Shown in pieces: positions 62,454 to 64,000 of a stretch of 64,000 bases of DNA. The stretch's first letter is position 1, and the number at the start of each line of letters is the position of its first letter. Under the pieces are notes generated by a model, which saw nothing but the letters and a program-made list of their open reading frames with translations, was not told where the DNA came from and searched no databases. A program made the translations under genes and the position numbers. Source of the stretch: Paenirhizobium daejeonense. GTDB lineage: Bacteria > Pseudomonadota > Alphaproteobacteria > Rhizobiales > Rhizobiaceae. Where the stretch lies: contig NZ_JACLAL010000002.1 in NCBI RefSeq assembly GCF_014280875.1, positions 645,001-709,000 of the forward strand, given 5' to 3'.

Positions 62454-62488
62454 TCAGACGGACACTAGCAAAGGGAACCTGAGTAGCT

Positions 62489-63067
62489 CTATTGTTCCTG
62501 CGAGGCAGGTCCTGCCCCTTCCCCAGTTGCGGCGTTTGCATCAGCCTCTGCCTCAGACTTTGCTTCGGTTTCGGCTTTGAAATTCTTGTACTCATCTACG
62601 AGTTTAGGGATATCGCACGACAATTTAACGTAGAAGCCCGTGCGCTTTATCACTACGTGCTCATAAAGCTTAGCCGCCCGAGCAGTGATTTCCTCTCGGT
62701 TGGCTTTAATAAACTCGTACTGCATGTGCAGCATGCGGCGATATTTCTCTTCTTGGCTCGCAACGTCCAATTCAGCGATCTCAGAATCGTGAACCGGAAT
62801 CATAAACCTCAAGGCGATCATCCCCAGCTTGTTGTCCGGGTTTGTTCGTTCATGCAATTTGAAGGCAGTGCAATTAGACGCATCGATTCCGTCCTGGTTC
62901 GGTTTGTAGGACGTCAGGGGTGCCAGAAATTTGTGCGTGCCGATCTCTAAAACAACGCCCACATAGGGTTTAGCCACCTTGTAATTGGCACCCGCGCTGT
63001 TCGGAACCTTGCCGTCATGCTTCTGCAGAAACGTGATGTATTGATCAGAAACTGTATAAAATCGCAT
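62489..63067 (-). CDS. toxN: ToxN/AbiQ-family type III toxin (endoribonuclease)
   Basis: 192 residues. MRFYTVSDQYITFLQKHDGK at the N terminus, KVPNS, an IGTHKFLAPLTSYKP block that keeps the Ser-x-Lys of the ToxN active site, and NPDNKLGMIALRFMIPV all match ToxN of Pectobacterium. A 27-residue Ala/Glu-rich C-terminal tail is extra. It cuts mRNA and is held in a protein-RNA complex by the repeat RNA. It is downstream of the repeats and the terminator, the classic order. Upstream purine-rich AGGGA site. Confidence 0.93.
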   Translation of the reverse strand: MRFYTVSDQYITFLQKHDGKVPNSAGANYKVAKPYVGVVLEIGTHKFLAPLTSYKPNQDGIDASNCTAFKLHERTNPDNKLGMIALRFMIPVHDSEIAELDVASQEEKYRRMLHMQYEFIKANREEITARAAKLYEHVVIKRTGFYVKLSCDIPKLVDEYKNFKAETEAKSEAEADANAATGEGAGPASQEQ

Positions 63068-63083
63068 TCCCTAATCCGCCGAC

Positions 63084-63110
63084 AAAAAAAGAGGCTTGCG
63101 CCTCTTTTCT
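63084..63110 (-). terminator. attenuating terminator between the antitoxin RNA and toxN
   Basis: Perfect 9-bp stem, AAAAGAGGC with GCCTCTTTT around a 4-nt loop, followed on the minus strand by further T residues (seven A's on plus at 63084-63090). In ToxIN loci this terminator sets the excess of antitoxin RNA over toxin mRNA. Confidence 0.93.
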
Positions 63111-63136
63111 TGGTTTATGGCACCAAGAGCCAAAAA

Positions 63137-63244
63137 TTCAAATTCGCACTTGAGGTAGCGTATCACCTAAATTTCAAATTCGCACTTAAGGTAGCGTATC
63201 ACCTACATTTCAAGTTCGCACTCAAGGTAGCGTATCACCTATGC
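63137..63244 (-). ncRNA. toxI: ToxI-type antitoxin RNA repeats (three units of 36 nt)
   Basis: Three head-to-tail units at 63137-63172, 63173-63208 and 63209-63244, exact period 36. Each holds TTCGCACT, GGTAGCGTATCACCTA; differences are few (positions 6, 15, 16 and the last four). On the minus strand each unit begins near AGGTGATACGC and includes an AGGT/ACCT stem. 36 nt is the unit length of Pectobacterium ToxI. ToxN would cut the precursor into single pseudoknot RNAs that inhibit it. Confidence 0.92.
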
Positions 63245-63249
63245 TGGAT

Positions 63250-63278
63250 AAACTATGCACCCCGACCCCATATGTCAA
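63250..63278 (-). promoter_or_regulatory. promoter of the toxI-toxN operon
   Basis: Minus strand TTGACA (63278-63273), 17-bp spacer, TAGTTT (63255-63250). The transcript would start at about 63243, at the edge of the first repeat, as in ToxIN. Confidence 0.65.
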
Positions 63279-63527
63279 GTGCCTACATCCGTAGGAACTA
63301 ACACCCGCTCGGTATGGAACCCTAAATAAGCACTTTCAAGCCACTCCGCAATGGAGCCCTGCAGCCCGTAGATATCGTCTCCCTAGACATATGCGAGTAC
63401 ATCTGCGGAAACGCGTCACTACGTAGGCTCCTCCCCAATTAATGACTACATCAACCGGTGATCACGCGGTAGCTTATTTTTACGAGAATGAGTCGGCATA
63501 GTTGCAGGCTTGGGTTGGGGAATTGAC

Positions 63528-63871
63528 TTGTATATCACGCGCGTTGTCATCAAAAACTACCGTTGCCTCTCCGGCTCGGATATCGAGCTGAATCCGAGCC
63601 TTAATATCATCGTCGGCGACAATGAGTGCGGTAAATCCACCCTCTTGGAAGCGATCCATCTGGCGCTGAGTGGTCAGCTTAACGGCCGTCCCATACAAAC
63701 TGAACTCCATCCGTACCTATTTAATGCGAATGCCGTGCGAAGCTACATCGCCGCATTGATCGGCGGAAAGAGAGATTTTCCTCCGTCAATACTTATCGAA
63801 TTGTATTTAGCTGACCACGTAGCGCTCTCCAAATTGAAGGGCCGCAATAATAGTCTCAAAAAAGATGTCCC
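63528..63871 (+). pseudogene. OLD/RecF-like AAA ATPase, interrupted by an IS element
   Basis: From TTG 63528, with GGGG 7 nt upstream. About 114 codons: YITRVVIKNYRCLSG, then Walker A GDNECGKSTLLEAIH near residue 35. This is the N-terminal ATPase of OLD-family proteins, which normally carry a C-terminal TOPRIM nuclease (as in Gabija GajA). The frame then runs into IS sequence at about 63866-63877 and stops at 63960. The rest may lie beyond the IS, outside the window. Confidence 0.8.
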
Positions 63872-64000
63872 TGGGGTGGAGTGCCCCCCATTTCGCCGGA
63901 CAGATCAGCTATTGAGACAATGCTTTGATGAACTCCCTTGGGGAGGCCATTTTCAGCGCTGAGTGTGGATGGATTTCATTATAGTCTTCGATCCATCCGT
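63872..64000. mobile_element. IS3-family insertion sequence, end only
   Basis: The end of an IS whose terminus begins at a TG at 63866, 63872 or 63877 (TGGAGTGCCCCCCATTTC), typical of IS3 elements. The partial minus-strand transposase gene lies inside it. The other end is past the window. Confidence 0.78.
63909..64000 (-). CDS. IS3-family transposase OrfB, C-terminal end (partial)
   Basis: The minus strand reads WIEDYNEIHPHSALKMAS, then PREFIKALSQ and a TAG stop at 63909-63911. The W-x5-N-x2-RPH/HPHSAL block is the end of IS3 OrfB DDE integrases (final Glu-containing helix lies just upstream). Runs off the right edge. Confidence 0.85.
   Translation of the reverse strand, partial: GWIEDYNEIHPHSALKMASPREFIKALSQ

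Noticed and set aside
63137..63244. Direct 36-nt repeats that could be taken for a CRISPR array
   Set aside because: The units abut without spacers, number three, and lie before a ToxN-type gene and terminator. They are antitoxin RNA repeats.
63481..63710. Minus-strand 76-codon frame opposite the OLD-like gene
   Set aside because: Shadow; the plus strand shows Walker A and a ribosome site.

Overview
The window reads as chromosome of an alphaproteobacterium in the Rhizobiaceae (Agrobacterium/Rhizobium/Shinella-like). The clues are a GC-rich, densely packed sequence, a BacA peptide transporter, the eukaryote-type glutamine synthetase GlnII with its divergent small partner GstI (DUF2735), NnrU, DUF1127 proteins, DUF1045, and several palindromic intergenic repeat families of the kind common in rhizobial genomes. 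The species cannot be fixed from sequence alone.

Layout. 1-12.2 kb: the 5' part of an alpha-glucosidase, an Ldh-type dehydrogenase, a GT4 glycosyltransferase, der, a YfgM-like protein, NnrU, a polysaccharide deacetylase, bacA, an MFS exporter, a second-type map and a luciferase-like monooxygenase. 12.4-35 kb: a purine/ureide catabolism region. It holds xdhA-xdhB-xdhC, puuD-guaD, uraH-allA and uraD-puuE, which together cover guanine -> xanthine -> urate -> 5-hydroxyisourate -> OHCU -> allantoin -> allantoate, plus ureidoglycolate lyase; allantoate-degrading enzymes are not in the window. Interspersed are bdhA, three paralogous LysR genes with two small DUF1127 genes, a K+ channel, lldD, an ECF sigma/anti-sigma pair, a decayed MNT/HEPN pair, and glnII/gstI. 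35-57.4 kb: a 2H-phosphoesterase-like protein, a divergent FAD oxidase/mnmD pair, a six-PAS hybrid kinase, an MttB-family protein, a WYL regulator with a divergent monooxygenase-like gene and an AlkC-type DNA glycosylase, a PepSY/cytochrome b561 pair facing a PepSY-response regulator-kinase operon, a DEAD-box helicase, an EamA exporter, the ATP-grasp/alpha-E/transglutaminase trio, a J-domain-like protein and a MarR regulator.

57.8-64 kb: directly after a tRNA-Arg(CCG) gene the composition becomes visibly AT-richer and the content changes to defence-like genes. These are a PD-(D/E)XK-like protein with a small overlapping ORF, a metallophosphoesterase, a GHKL-ATPase fused to a nuclease-like domain, a complete type III toxin-antitoxin locus (promoter, three exact 36-nt repeats, terminator, ToxN/AbiQ-family toxin), and an OLD-family ATPase cut by an IS3-family element. 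I read this as the start of a tRNA-anchored defence island that continues past the right edge.

Within the core, genes run in short co-oriented units, often with ATGA start/stop overlaps. The clearest regulatory logic is at glnII/gstI, where one NtrC-type palindrome sits over the gstI promoter and upstream of a good sigma-54 site for glnII. All calls come from reading the sequence; no database search was run.
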